The notes beneath the pieces were generated by a model. The model worked only from the letters and a program-made list of their open reading frames with translations, ran no database searches and was not told the origin of the DNA. From positions 1 through 56,119 of the forward strand of contig JAKISG010000015.1 in NCBI GenBank assembly GCA_021648755.1: DNA of 56,119 nt, in the 5' to 3' direction. The translations under genes were made by a program, and so were the position numbers. This document shows positions 44,781 through 54,215 of the stretch, one piece after another. The first letter of the stretch is position 1; the number at the start of each line of letters is the position of its first letter. This DNA comes from Flavobacteriaceae bacterium (GTDB lineage Bacteria > Bacteroidota > Bacteroidia > Flavobacteriales > Flavobacteriaceae).

Positions 44781-45416
44781 TTACTTTCTCTCTTCTGCTG
44801 TTTTTGTATTAAACCAAGACGGAAATCTAGTTTCAAAACCAGGTTTGTGCGGGTTATGACAATCTACACAGCTATTTGATGCTCTTGGATTTGCCCAACC
44901 TCCTAAACGTTTGCCGTGTGCGCCGCCTTTCCAATCTTTAAATTCTGTAGTATGACATTGCATACATAGCTTATAACTTTTATTGAAATCTATTTTTTTA
45001 TTAGTTAGACTTTTTAAATTGTCCATATCATTTCCTGAATGACAAGTGGCACAATTCATCGTGTTTTTATTTGCGTGAATTAGTTTTATATCCCAATGTG
45101 CTTTTTTAAAATTTTTATGCTTTTTTAATTCCTTTAATGATTCTGTGTGGCATTCTGTACAGGAATATGATTTTATTTTGCCTTTACGTTCTGGAATTAA
45201 AAAGGTATGTTCTCCTTCTGTTATTTCTATTAATTTTAAATCTTCTAAATAGTTGCCTGATGATGTAGATATTCCGTGATAATCGTTACTTTCTACTTCA
45301 ATTTTATCTATGATACTGTGGTATTTTTCTTCTTTTTCTTTACAGGAAGATATTACAAGTAGTAGTACAAGACTACTTACTAAATATAATTTTATGTGGT
45401 ATTTATTATTATTCAC
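44781..45416 (-). CDS. tetrahaem cytochrome c lipoprotein of the nap operon
   Basis: 211 residues. A lipoprotein signal (YLVSSLVLLLVISSCKEK) is followed by four CxxCH haem sites: CTECH, CATCH, CMQCH and CVDCH, spaced across residues about 80-195. The last site is in CVDCHNPHKPGF, like tetrahaem NapC/NrfH-type domains, but there is no N-terminal membrane helix beyond the lipid anchor. It probably relays electrons between the 4Fe-4S protein and NapB/NapA on the periplasmic side. It lies 37 bp after the ferredoxin gene's neighbour in the same transcript. Confidence 0.85.
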   Translation of the reverse strand: MNNNKYHIKLYLVSSLVLLLVISSCKEKEEKYHSIIDKIEVESNDYHGISTSSGNYLEDLKLIEITEGEHTFLIPERKGKIKSYSCTECHTESLKELKKHKNFKKAHWDIKLIHANKNTMNCATCHSGNDMDNLKSLTNKKIDFNKSYKLCMQCHTTEFKDWKGGAHGKRLGGWANPRASNSCVDCHNPHKPGFETRFPSWFNTKTAEERK

Positions 45417-45461
45417 AAGGTGTTTATTTTAAAAGGTGTTTATCTATTTGCTTTGTTTCGG

Positions 45462-46148
45462 TCATTTAGTATTTTTTCGTATAAATATTTCTAATTCAGA
45501 AGTCTTTGTGTTGTTGTTCTGTACGTGGCATTGCATACAATCAGTACGTTCGGGGTGAGAAACTCTAATTTCTTTTGGTGTGCTTGGTGTAGCGTGACAA
45601 GAAAGGCAGTTTTTCCGCATTTGAATAGGGTGTGGTATGGTTGGCGGACTTCCTGTTAAAGCACTATTTATTCCTATTTTAGGGATTGTTCCTTTTTTAA
45701 AATTTGTTTCTGAAAACAAGGTATTCCTTTTTTGAGGAACGTGACATTGCTTACAATTTGTCATTTCAGGATGTGGAACAATAGGTGCATACGCTTTAAA
45801 TTTTTCAGAAAAACCACCACTTTGATGACATTTCAAACAACTATTTCCGCCTATATTAAGGTCTTCTTTTACAGCATGAGGAATACTTGGTGGCGCTCCA
45901 TAATAGGCTCTATTTTTATAATATTCTTTTAATGTTCTTTGATGATTTTCATCAAAAGGCATATTGCTATAATCTAAATCTAATTTTGAATATTCCATAC
46001 CATCATTTTCTAAAAAATAGGAAGTTGATTTTTTGTCATTTATAGGAATATATGCTTCTTCTAATCCTGATTGATAACTAAAATTCCAAACTATTATAAA
46101 GACTGCAAATAATAATGTAAATAATGATATGATAGTTAGTCTTTTCAT
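45462..46148 (-). CDS. napB: NapB-like cytochrome c with duplicated two-haem unit
   Basis: 228 residues with an N-terminal anchor (KRLTIISLFTLLFAVFIIVW). Four CxxCH sites occur: CLKCH, CKQCH, CLSCH and CMQCH. The two halves match each other: PPSIPHAVKEDLNIGGNSCLKCH with VPHPEMTNCKQCHV, and PPTIPHPIQMRKNCLSCHA with SHPERTDCMQCHV. NapB usually has two haems, so this looks like a tandem duplication of the whole NapB unit. It should pass electrons to NapA. Confidence 0.8.
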   Translation of the reverse strand: MKRLTIISLFTLLFAVFIIVWNFSYQSGLEEAYIPINDKKSTSYFLENDGMEYSKLDLDYSNMPFDENHQRTLKEYYKNRAYYGAPPSIPHAVKEDLNIGGNSCLKCHQSGGFSEKFKAYAPIVPHPEMTNCKQCHVPQKRNTLFSETNFKKGTIPKIGINSALTGSPPTIPHPIQMRKNCLSCHATPSTPKEIRVSHPERTDCMQCHVQNNNTKTSELEIFIRKNTK

Positions 46149-46188
46149 ATGTTTAACTGTGTAATTGTGTAATCATTTAAATTATTTT

Positions 46189-46269
46189 TCATTTATCATT
46201 TTTCACTTTTCATTTATCATTTTTCATTTATCATTTATCACTTTTCATTTATCATTTTTCATTTATCAC
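46189..46269 (-). repeat. heptad repeat tract between napA and napB
   Basis: Eleven consecutive 7-mers on the sense strand, TGATAAA, TGAAAAA or TGAAAAG, lie between the napA stop (46279) and the napB start (46148). The 7-bp phase is unbroken over 77 bp. Confidence 0.85.
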
Positions 46270-46278
46270 TTAAATCAT

Positions 46279-48606
46279 TTACACTTTTTCTATTTTAACA
46301 GCACATTTTTTATAATCTGGTTCTTTTGAGATAGGGCAAAATGAGTCTAAAGTAATATCGTTTATTAAGAAATTTTCATCAAAAAACGGAACAAAAACTT
46401 GCATTGGAGCAGGAATCCCTCGCTCGTTTACAGATGCTGGAAGTACTATATTTCCTCGTCTTGTGGTTAATTTAACTTTATCTCCTGTTTTAATTTTCAT
46501 TCGCTTTGCATCTTCAGGATTTAACTCTACATAAGCAAAAGGCATTGCTTTGTGTAAAACGGGTATTCTACGTGTCATCGATCCTGAATGCCAGTGCTCT
46601 ATCACACGACCTGTATTTAACCAATATGGATATTCGTTATCTGGTTCTTCGGCTGCAGGTTCATAAGGTCGTTGCCATATTATTGCTTTTCCGTCAGGTT
46701 TTCCATAAAAATCAAATCCTTCTTTGGTGGTTGCGGGATCATATTTTGCATTAAATCTCCATTGTGTAGATTTTCCATCAACATAAGGCCATATTACACC
46801 AGACTCTTTTTTTAAAACTTCTAAAGGTGCCATTCCGTGTTTTTTTCCTTTGTGAAATTTTGTGTATTCGTTATAAATTTCTTCAATATGTGTTTCTTTT
46901 TTATAGTAGAATTGTTTTTCGTATCCCAATCGTTTTGCGACTTCAATCAATTGCCAAGTATCGCTCATTGCTTCTCCTGGCGGTTCGATCATTTGTTCAA
47001 AATATTGTGTACGTCTTTCTGAATTTCCATACATTCCTTCTCTTTCAATCCACATGGCTGCTGGTAATATTACATCGGCAATATCGGTTGTTGGTGTTGG
47101 ATAAATATCTGATACTACAATAAATCGCCCTTCCTTTTTTGCGGCATCTCTGTATCGCTTTAATTTAGGCATAGTAACCATTGGGTTGGTTACTTGAATC
47201 CACATAAACCGTATATCTCCTCTATCTAATGCTCTAAACATTTCTACGGTATGGTACGTAGGTTTTGGCGAAATATTTTCTACAGGAACATCCCAAATTT
47301 TTGCAGCAATTTCTCGGTGCTTTTTATTCATTACTACGCCGTAAGGTAATTTATGGGTTAATGTACCTACTTCTCTTACGGTTCCGCAAGCACTTGGTTG
47401 CCCTGTTAATGAAAATGGGCTGTTGCCTGGTTCTGAAATTTTACCTGTTAAAAGATGTATGTTATATACTAGGTTATTCATCCAAGTTCCTCTTGTATGC
47501 TGATTTATTCCCATACACCAAAGTGACATTATTTTTTTATTGGGGTCGCCATAATAAGAAGCCATATATTTAATATCTCTAACAGAAACTCCTGAAAGTT
47601 TGGATACTTTTTCGGGTGTATAATCTTCTAAGAATTTTTTATACGCATCAAAACTTATTTTTTGAGGTTTGTCTTTAAATTTGAATTTATCTTCTAATCC
47701 ATATCCTATATTAGTAAGACCTTTATTAAAGTTACAGTGTTTTTCTACAAAGGATTTGTTTACCCAACCATTTTTAATGATTTCATAACAAATGGCGTTG
47801 GCTATTGCTAAATCTGTTTGTGGTTCAAAAATAATAGAGCGGTCTGATGCTTTACTTGTACGTGTTGTTCGTGTAGCAAGATCTATTATTTTTACATTTC
47901 GTTTTGAGCGTTGGTCTAATAATCTTGAAAATAAAACAGGATGCATTTCTGCCATATTATTTCCCCACAATACAAAAACATCTGCATAATCTATATCTTC
48001 ATAACAACCCATTGGCTCGTCCATACCAAATGAGGTCATAAATCCTGTAACAGCACTTGCCATACATAATCTTGCATTTGCTTCTACGTTATTTGTACCA
48101 ATGCAACCTTTAAATAATTTTGAGGCTACATAACCGTCAGGAATTGTCCATTGTCCTGAACCATAAATTGAAACGGCATCTTTACCGTGATCTTTTATGG
48201 TTTCCTTCATTTTAGAAGCAATTAAATCTAGGGCTTCTTTCATAGAGGTTTCTACATATTTTCCATTTTTCTTTATTAAAGGCTTTGTCAATCGGTCTTT
48301 ACCGTATATTGCTATTACAGAATGATACCCTTTTACACAGCACAAACCTTTGTTTACAGGTGACCTTGGGTCTCCTTTTACAGCAACTGCTTTTCCGTTT
48401 TCAATACCTACCAAAACACCGCAACCTACGCCACAAAATCGACAAGGTGCTTTTTTCCAATCTAAACCTTTGCTCTTTGGTAATCCTCTTTCTTGTTCTT
48501 CGGCAAATAATATTCCTGGAAACATGGTTGCTGCAGCGGTCATTGCAGATAACATGGCCATTTTTTTAATAAAACTTCGCCTATCGGTTAATACAGATGT
48601 GTACAT
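46279..48606 (-). CDS. napA: periplasmic nitrate reductase catalytic subunit NapA
   Basis: 775 residues. A Tat signal (DRRSFIKKMAMLSAMTAAA) is followed by the 4Fe-4S motif CRFCGVGC near 54-61 with its fourth Cys in KGLCCVKGY. ARLCMASAVTGF near 182 carries the Cys that binds molybdenum, and WGNNMAEMHPVLFSRL is typical of NapA. The C-terminus has the molybdopterin-binding RVIEHWHSGSMTRR. It reduces nitrate to nitrite in the periplasm with bis-MGD. The product of the adjacent napD gene is its chaperone. Catalytic residues look intact. Confidence 0.95.
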   Translation of the reverse strand: MYTSVLTDRRSFIKKMAMLSAMTAAATMFPGILFAEEQERGLPKSKGLDWKKAPCRFCGVGCGVLVGIENGKAVAVKGDPRSPVNKGLCCVKGYHSVIAIYGKDRLTKPLIKKNGKYVETSMKEALDLIASKMKETIKDHGKDAVSIYGSGQWTIPDGYVASKLFKGCIGTNNVEANARLCMASAVTGFMTSFGMDEPMGCYEDIDYADVFVLWGNNMAEMHPVLFSRLLDQRSKRNVKIIDLATRTTRTSKASDRSIIFEPQTDLAIANAICYEIIKNGWVNKSFVEKHCNFNKGLTNIGYGLEDKFKFKDKPQKISFDAYKKFLEDYTPEKVSKLSGVSVRDIKYMASYYGDPNKKIMSLWCMGINQHTRGTWMNNLVYNIHLLTGKISEPGNSPFSLTGQPSACGTVREVGTLTHKLPYGVVMNKKHREIAAKIWDVPVENISPKPTYHTVEMFRALDRGDIRFMWIQVTNPMVTMPKLKRYRDAAKKEGRFIVVSDIYPTPTTDIADVILPAAMWIEREGMYGNSERRTQYFEQMIEPPGEAMSDTWQLIEVAKRLGYEKQFYYKKETHIEEIYNEYTKFHKGKKHGMAPLEVLKKESGVIWPYVDGKSTQWRFNAKYDPATTKEGFDFYGKPDGKAIIWQRPYEPAAEEPDNEYPYWLNTGRVIEHWHSGSMTRRIPVLHKAMPFAYVELNPEDAKRMKIKTGDKVKLTTRRGNIVLPASVNERGIPAPMQVFVPFFDENFLINDITLDSFCPISKEPDYKKCAVKIEKV

Positions 48607-48623
48607 AATATATTTAAGTGTTT

Positions 48624-48851
48624 TTAGGTGTTAAATCCTGAAACCATTGCTAGTAATTTTAAACTTTCTATGGCTTCAATTTTTTCTTTTATGCTATCTT
48701 CTTCCAAATTATCTTTGGTGTCAGTAATTAGTATCAATAAATTTTTATTTTTGGCAGGAACTACTTCGCATTGTTTTATAGATGACAACGCTTTAATCAA
48801 TTCGTTTTTTTTACCTTGATATGGGTGTGCTAAATAACTTTTTATAGACAT
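48624..48851 (-). CDS. napD: NapD chaperone for the NapA Tat signal
   Basis: 75 residues from ATG 48851 (MSIKSYLAHPYQGKKNEL). A longer frame starts 26 codons upstream but its extra residues are hydrophobic and non-family, so the shorter start is preferred. It shows the NapD fold pattern (YLAHPYQGKKNELIKALSSI, CEVVPAKNKNLLILITDT, IEAIESLKLLAMVSGF). NapD binds the NapA signal peptide and delays export until cofactor is loaded. It is the first gene of the minus-strand nap operon. Confidence 0.85.
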   Translation of the reverse strand: MSIKSYLAHPYQGKKNELIKALSSIKQCEVVPAKNKNLLILITDTKDNLEEDSIKEKIEAIESLKLLAMVSGFNT

Positions 48852-48918
48852 AAACAACTTTTTTATTTTGACATCTAAAATACAATTAAAAATAACGGTA
48901 GCAAAAATTATTTGCAAT

Positions 48919-49002
48919 AATTTAGTCAACTAAATTACAGTCGTAATAAATTTAATTAAGTAGTAAAATTCCAATCAAATAAATTATATTTGTGACAAAT
49001 AT
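48919..49002. promoter_or_regulatory. palindromes and -7 box in the nap/fdh divergent control region
   Basis: Inverted repeat AATTTAGTCAACTAAATT (48919-48936) has 7-bp arms; ATATTTGTGACAAATAT (48986-49002) has 7-bp arms around TGA. The second overlaps the fdh -7 box TATATTTG (48985-48992, plus strand). They may bind a regulator of anaerobic respiration; no family is assigned, and neither is a good FNR or CRP match. Confidence 0.45.
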
Positions 49003-49013
49003 TACACTTATAA

Positions 49014-50636
49014 ATGGCAAATAAAAATATTAGATCTTTAGCAGCAAGAAAAGGAATAGATAAAAATCTTTTTGAAGAAATTGCAATAAATGCAAATTCA
49101 GAAAACGCAATAGAAAATTTAAAAAAAGTTGCCACTGTATTTCAAGTAGACAACTCTTTAGTAGCAGGCACAGCATCTTTCTATGACTTTACAAAAGCAG
49201 AAAACAGCAAACATAAAATTTTTGTTTGTAACGGCACAGCCTGTATGTGTGCAAATACACAAGACAAATTAATAAGCCAGTTAAAAAGTAATTTTAAAGA
49301 GGAAGAAATTGGATACGCATCCTGTATTGGTCACTGCCATACCAATGCCGCTTTTATGTATAAAGATCAAACGTATTCCGCCACCTCTAAAAAAGAAATT
49401 GATGCTATATTAAAAAATAACCCATCAAGTAATAACGCTTATAAAGTCGATTGTAATACCATCCCAATTTTAACTAAAAACAGTAATCATAGTATTTCCT
49501 CATTTTTTGCTTTCGCGGAAACATTAAAAGATAAACCAGAAACAGTAATTTTAGAATTAAAAACCGCTAACCTAAGAGGTCGTGGAGGCGCAGGATTCCC
49601 TTTTTGGTTTAAGTTAGATGCCGTAATTAAAGAAAAAAACAAACAAAAATACATTGTTTGTAATGCAGATGAAGGCGATCCAGGAGCATTTTCAGATATG
49701 TATTTATTAGAGGAACAGCCATATAAAGTTTTATTTGGTATGTATATTTCTGGGTTAACTGTTGGTGCAAATACTGCTGTACTTTACATTCGTGGTGAAT
49801 ATCCAAATGCTATACGAACCATAAACGAAAGTATTGCTTTTTTAAACAAAAATAACCTAACTCCAAATTTTAAATGGAAAACTATCAAAGGTCAAGGCTC
49901 TTATGTTTGTGGTGAAGAGACAGCATTGTTAAGTTCTATAGAAGGCTTACGACCAGAGGTTAGAGTAAGACCTCCATACCCTGCACAATACGGACTGTAC
50001 GGTAAACCTACAGTACTAAGCAATGTAGAAACTTTTGCGAACCTGTACTATATTCTTAAAAATGGCGGAAATACGTATGCAAACCTTGGCAACAAACAAT
50101 CTACAGGCACAAAATTAATCTCTTTAGATAGTTTTTTTAACCAACCAGGAATCTATGAAATTGAAATGGGAACACCATTACTAGAAATTATCGAAAAATA
50201 TGGCAAAGGTTTTAAAAGTGAAATTAAAGCAATCCAAATTGGAGGACCTCTTGGCGGAATTATTCCAGTACATAAATTACAAGAATTAACATTAGATTTT
50301 GAATCTTTAAATACTAACGGATTTCTACTAGGTCACGCAAGTTTTGTCTGTATTCCAAAAGATTTTCCGATATTAAAATACATCGAACATTTATTAAAAT
50401 TTACAGCAGATGAAAGTTGTGGTAAATGTTACCCTTGCCGTATTGGCTCCTTTCGCGGCTTTGAAATGGTACAGAAAGCAGGAAATTCAACTTATAAAAT
50501 AGATAGGCAATTGTTTAATGACTTATTAGAAACTCTAGAAATAGGTTCTCTTTGTGCTCTTGGTGGTGGCGTTCCATTACCTATAAAAAATGCTTTAGAA
50601 CATTTTAATCAGGAGTTAGAAATGTATTTTTCTTAA
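49014..50636 (+). CDS. NAD-dependent formate dehydrogenase beta subunit, NuoE-NuoF fusion
   Basis: 540 residues. Residues about 1-140 are a NuoE-type thioredoxin-fold 2Fe-2S domain (CNGTACMCA ... ASCIGHCHTNA). Residues about 185-520 are the NuoF/HoxF FMN and NADH domain: LRGRGGAGFPFWFKLDAVIK, CNADEGDPGAFSDMYLLEEQ, and the 4Fe-4S set ESCGKCYPCRIGSFRG with LCALGG. Such fused subunits pair with FdsA/FdhA-type proteins and pass electrons to NAD+. It has a -7 box near 48985 and is followed by the alpha gene. Confidence 0.88.
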   Translation: MANKNIRSLAARKGIDKNLFEEIAINANSENAIENLKKVATVFQVDNSLVAGTASFYDFTKAENSKHKIFVCNGTACMCANTQDKLISQLKSNFKEEEIGYASCIGHCHTNAAFMYKDQTYSATSKKEIDAILKNNPSSNNAYKVDCNTIPILTKNSNHSISSFFAFAETLKDKPETVILELKTANLRGRGGAGFPFWFKLDAVIKEKNKQKYIVCNADEGDPGAFSDMYLLEEQPYKVLFGMYISGLTVGANTAVLYIRGEYPNAIRTINESIAFLNKNNLTPNFKWKTIKGQGSYVCGEETALLSSIEGLRPEVRVRPPYPAQYGLYGKPTVLSNVETFANLYYILKNGGNTYANLGNKQSTGTKLISLDSFFNQPGIYEIEMGTPLLEIIEKYGKGFKSEIKAIQIGGPLGGIIPVHKLQELTLDFESLNTNGFLLGHASFVCIPKDFPILKYIEHLLKFTADESCGKCYPCRIGSFRGFEMVQKAGNSTYKIDRQLFNDLLETLEIGSLCALGGGVPLPIKNALEHFNQELEMYFS

Positions 50637-50640
50637 CTTT

Positions 50641-50679
50641 AAAAGTGATAAATTAAAAGTGATAAATGATAAATTAAAA
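50641..50679 (+). repeat. heptad repeat tract between fdh subunit genes
   Basis: Sense-strand 7-mers AAGTGAT/AAATTAA/AAGTGAT/AAATGAT/AAATTAA run without a break up to the alpha subunit's start codon at 50680. It is in the same orientation relative to transcription as the tracts in the minus-strand operons. Confidence 0.8.
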
Positions 50680-53385
50680 ATGAAAGCATACATAAATAAC
50701 AAACAACACGGTTTCAATAAAAACGAAACAATTTTAGAATTCGTTAGAAGAATTGAATCTGAAAAAATACCAACAATGTGTCAAGACAATCAATTAGAAA
50801 ATTTTGGTTCTTGTCGTGTATGCTCCGTAGAAATTGCAAGAGAAAAAGAAGGCGCTACTAAAGTTGTCGCATCTTGTCATACGCCCGTTTCAGAAAATTT
50901 ATATATCTATCCACAAACAACAAAAATAAAAAGGCTACGTAAAAATATAGTCGAATTAATTTTAACCGATTACCCGTCAGAAAAAGTTTTTGCACCAAAA
51001 AATAAAAAAGCAACACCATTTCAAAAAACAATTGCAGAAATTGGTATTCCAAACATACGTTACCCAAAAGGAGAAACACACGAATATCTAAAAAAAGATG
51101 ATTCCCATCCCTATATAAAATCTGATTTATCACAGTGCATTAGTTGTTTTAGGTGCGTAAGAGCCTGTGAAGAAATTCAAGGAGAAATGGTTTTAAATAT
51201 GACTGGTCGTGGTTTTGCAACCAATATCATCAAAGGTTTTGATACTAATTTTAACTTATCTGCATGTGTGTCTTGTGGTGCTTGCGTACAAACATGCCCT
51301 ACAGAAGCGTTAACCGATAAATTTGAAACCAAAACACTAATTCCAGACAAAGTTATAAGGACAACTTGTACCTATTGCGGCGTTGGTTGCCAATTAGAAG
51401 TAAGTAAAATAAATGGAGAAATCAAAGGAATTCAAGCACCAGAAAATGCCGAAGTAAATGCAGGTCATACTTGTCTAAAAGGACGCTTTGCATTTCAATT
51501 CTACAACCATCCAGACCGCCTAAAAGAACCTTTAATTAAAAAAAATGGTAAGTTCGAAGAAGTTTCTTGGGAAGAAGCATATGATTTCATTGCCTCTAAA
51601 TTGACACAAATAAAAACAGATTTTGGAGCAGATAGTATTGGCGGAATATCTTCTTCAAGAGCAACAAATGAAGAAAATTATTTAATGCAAAAATTTATTA
51701 GAACCGTTATTAATACCAATAATATTGACGGTTGTGCTAGAGTTTGCCATGCACCAACTGCATACGGAATGCAACAAGCATTTGGCACAGGCGCAGCAAC
51801 CAATTCTATAAATGATTTAGGTGAAACCGATGCCATTTTATTATTTGGAGCAAACCCTACTGAAGCACATCCTGTAACAGGAGCTAAGATTAAACAATTA
51901 TTTATGCAAGGTGTAACCAGTATTGTAGTAGACCCTGTAAAAACAAAATTGGCAAATTTAGCCACCTACCATTTACAATTAAGACCTGGAACAAATGTAG
52001 CTATTCTAAACATGATGGCTTACTATATTATTCAAGAAGACTTAGTTAATCCCGATTTTATCACTAAATATACCGAGTATTATAGCGATTTCAAAAAACA
52101 GATTACTCGTCTAGACATGAATAAGTTAGAAAAATTAACAACAGTTTCTAAAAAGGTAGTTCGCAAAGCAGCAATTGCCTATGCAAGTGCGAATAACGCA
52201 ATGGAATTTCACGGCTTAGGTGTAACCGAACATTTTCAAGGCAGTAAAACAGTAATGCTATTATCTAATATTGCTATGATGACTGGTAATATTGGTCGTG
52301 CTGGCGTTGGTTTAAATCCGCTACGAGGTCAAAATAATGTGCAAGGCGCAGCAGATATGGGTGTGCAACCACACCAAACTGCAGGATATATGGATGTTAA
52401 TAATGTAGAAGTACAAAACTATTTTACCAAAAAATACGGTGTAAAAATGCCTAAAAAAGAAGGTTTAAAAATTCCAGAAATGCTAAATGCAACTATAGAA
52501 GGTACTTTTAAAGCACTTTGGATTGTCGGTGAAGATACCTTAATGACAGACCCTAATTCAAACCATATTCGTAAAGCCTTTGAAAAATTAGATTTATTAG
52601 TAGTGCAAGAACTATTTATGAGTGCTACAGCAGAAATGGCTCATGTCGTATTACCAGCCTCTAGTTACTTTGAAAAAAACGGAACATTTACAAATGGCGA
52701 ACGGCGTGTACAGCGCGTTAATAAAGTAATTGAACCTATTGGTAATTCAAAACCAGATGGTCAAATCATTATTGATATGATGTACAAAATGGGCTACCAA
52801 CAACCAACAGGTAGAAAATATGATGCAACTTTATTATTAGAAGAAATTGCAGATGTTATCCCTTTTATGCAGGGTGTAACTTGGGAAAATTTAGGCGAAA
52901 ACGGATTGCAATGGCCTGTATCTAAAGAAGGAAAAGACACCAAAATGCTACATAAAGAAGGTGCTTTTAAAAGAGGAAAAGGTAAATTTCATTCCTTTGC
53001 TTTTGAAGAAACACCAGAATTGGTAGAGCATCGGGAAAAATTTCCTTTTATTCTAACTACCGCAAGACAATTAGAACATTACAATTCGGGAACTATGACT
53101 CGTAGAACCGATAATCAAAGCCTATCACCACAAGATTATTTAGAAATAAACCCTTTAGATGCTAGTAGTAAAAATATTACAGAAGGCGACTCTGTACGTA
53201 TATTTTCAGATCGCGGAAGCGTAAATATATCAGTAAAATTAAATTATACAGTAAAACCAGGCGTAGTAAGAACTACTTTTCACCAACCAGCTGTTTTTAT
53301 CAATATTATTACAGGAAATATTGGTGATCAATTAACCTTAACACCAGAATATAAAGTAGTTGCTGTTGATTTTGAGAAAATTTAA
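50680..53385 (+). CDS. NAD-dependent formate dehydrogenase alpha subunit (Mo/W-bis-MGD, Cys type)
   Basis: 901 residues from ATG 50680 (MKAYINNKQ); an upstream Met at 50659 lies in the repeat tract. Domains: N-terminal 2Fe-2S ferredoxin (CQDNQLENFGSCRVC ... SCHTP), two 4Fe-4S clusters (CISCFRCVRACEE, CVSCGACVQTCP), and the MopB core beginning CTYCGVGCQLEV. ARVCHAPTAYGMQQ near residue 355 gives Cys, not selenocysteine, at the metal ligand, and the His next to it is the conserved proton acceptor. It oxidises formate to CO2. The product of the divergent nap operon could use the reductant made from the same anaerobic condition. Confidence 0.92.
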   Translation: MKAYINNKQHGFNKNETILEFVRRIESEKIPTMCQDNQLENFGSCRVCSVEIAREKEGATKVVASCHTPVSENLYIYPQTTKIKRLRKNIVELILTDYPSEKVFAPKNKKATPFQKTIAEIGIPNIRYPKGETHEYLKKDDSHPYIKSDLSQCISCFRCVRACEEIQGEMVLNMTGRGFATNIIKGFDTNFNLSACVSCGACVQTCPTEALTDKFETKTLIPDKVIRTTCTYCGVGCQLEVSKINGEIKGIQAPENAEVNAGHTCLKGRFAFQFYNHPDRLKEPLIKKNGKFEEVSWEEAYDFIASKLTQIKTDFGADSIGGISSSRATNEENYLMQKFIRTVINTNNIDGCARVCHAPTAYGMQQAFGTGAATNSINDLGETDAILLFGANPTEAHPVTGAKIKQLFMQGVTSIVVDPVKTKLANLATYHLQLRPGTNVAILNMMAYYIIQEDLVNPDFITKYTEYYSDFKKQITRLDMNKLEKLTTVSKKVVRKAAIAYASANNAMEFHGLGVTEHFQGSKTVMLLSNIAMMTGNIGRAGVGLNPLRGQNNVQGAADMGVQPHQTAGYMDVNNVEVQNYFTKKYGVKMPKKEGLKIPEMLNATIEGTFKALWIVGEDTLMTDPNSNHIRKAFEKLDLLVVQELFMSATAEMAHVVLPASSYFEKNGTFTNGERRVQRVNKVIEPIGNSKPDGQIIIDMMYKMGYQQPTGRKYDATLLLEEIADVIPFMQGVTWENLGENGLQWPVSKEGKDTKMLHKEGAFKRGKGKFHSFAFEETPELVEHREKFPFILTTARQLEHYNSGTMTRRTDNQSLSPQDYLEINPLDASSKNITEGDSVRIFSDRGSVNISVKLNYTVKPGVVRTTFHQPAVFINIITGNIGDQLTLTPEYKVVAVDFEKI

Positions 53386-53407
53386 AACAAATAAGTCCTA
53401 ATAAAAA

Positions 53408-53626
53408 TTAGAATCTATTTTTTATTACTGTTGTCTGATAAAACTCAAAATTAGTTGAAAATGCTTCAGAAAACTTATTTGAGGTCAATACTATTAAATT
53501 GATTCGAAACCTTAAACTATCCTTTTTATCAAACAGGTTAGTCTTTTTATGCTCTGTATTCAGTTTACACGATATTAATAAAAATATGAATATTAGTAAA
53601 CTAAATAAATTTCTTGTTCTTTTCAT
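53408..53626 (-). CDS. small lipoprotein, candidate immunity protein, possibly truncated
   Basis: 72 residues from ATG 53626 (MKRTRNLFSLLIFIFLLISCKLN, lipobox Cys near 20); a Met seven codons upstream overlaps the preceding gene's stop region. The mature part is only about 50 residues, shorter than typical and with no recognised domain. It directly follows an M23 peptidase gene, mirroring the left-hand M23/lipoprotein pair. It converges on the fdh operon 22 bp away, so the array ends here and the C-terminus may have been lost at that junction (inference). Confidence 0.5.
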   Translation of the reverse strand: MKRTRNLFSLLIFIFLLISCKLNTEHKKTNLFDKKDSLRFRINLIVLTSNKFSEAFSTNFEFYQTTVIKNRF

Positions 53627-53637
53627 AATAAAATTTA

Positions 53638-54144
53638 TTATATCCAATCTTGAGGGTCAACTATATTTTCACTTTTATTTTCTTTTCCTTCGGTTGGGTT
53701 ATACCAATCCATTTTTCCGTTTGAATTTAGTTTTTTAATAGCATAATGTAAATGTGAATCGCTCCCTTTTTCTTTTCCCCAAGCAGATGCTCCTATTTCT
53801 CCTATTTTATCTCCTTTATAAACTAAATCATTTTTACTTACAGTTATCATACTTAAATGGTTATAGCGTGTTTGAAAAATTCCATTTTCTGATTGAATCG
53901 TAATTGTTCTTCCTCCACTACCAGCGGTAGTATCTTTCGCCTCTACTATTACACCATCATGAGTAGCAATTACTGGAGCTCCATAATCATCAAAACCTCC
54001 ACCAAAATTAATATCTAATCCTCTATGGAATTTAGACGCTTCAGGTCTTCCCACTACATTCCTTTTTCCATAGCCACTTCCTAATCTTCTTTTATGCCCT
54101 TTATATTTCTTACCTACAGACCAAGGCTCATATTTCTTTTCCAT
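53638..54144 (-). CDS. M23 peptidoglycan endopeptidase, candidate effector
   Basis: 168 residues from ATG 54144 (MEKKYEPWSVG); a Met seven codons upstream is possible, and the frame stays open (reading about 30 further residues, YGVLLSPTALVRQF) to a stop near 54230. The whole protein is one M23 domain: FHRGLDINFGGG (His and Asp ligands), GAPVIATHDGVIVEA, TRYNHLSMI, GDKIGEIGASAWG and SHLHYAI. No signal peptide is present, so export needs a dedicated apparatus. Two lipoprotein genes precede it and one follows. Confidence 0.8.
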   Translation of the reverse strand: MEKKYEPWSVGKKYKGHKRRLGSGYGKRNVVGRPEASKFHRGLDINFGGGFDDYGAPVIATHDGVIVEAKDTTAGSGGRTITIQSENGIFQTRYNHLSMITVSKNDLVYKGDKIGEIGASAWGKEKGSDSHLHYAIKKLNSNGKMDWYNPTEGKENKSENIVDPQDWI

Positions 54145-54215
54145 TAATTTAAACTGCCTTACCAACGCAGTAGGTGAAAGTAATACACCATATTGTACTA
54201 GGAAACTTAAAATAA

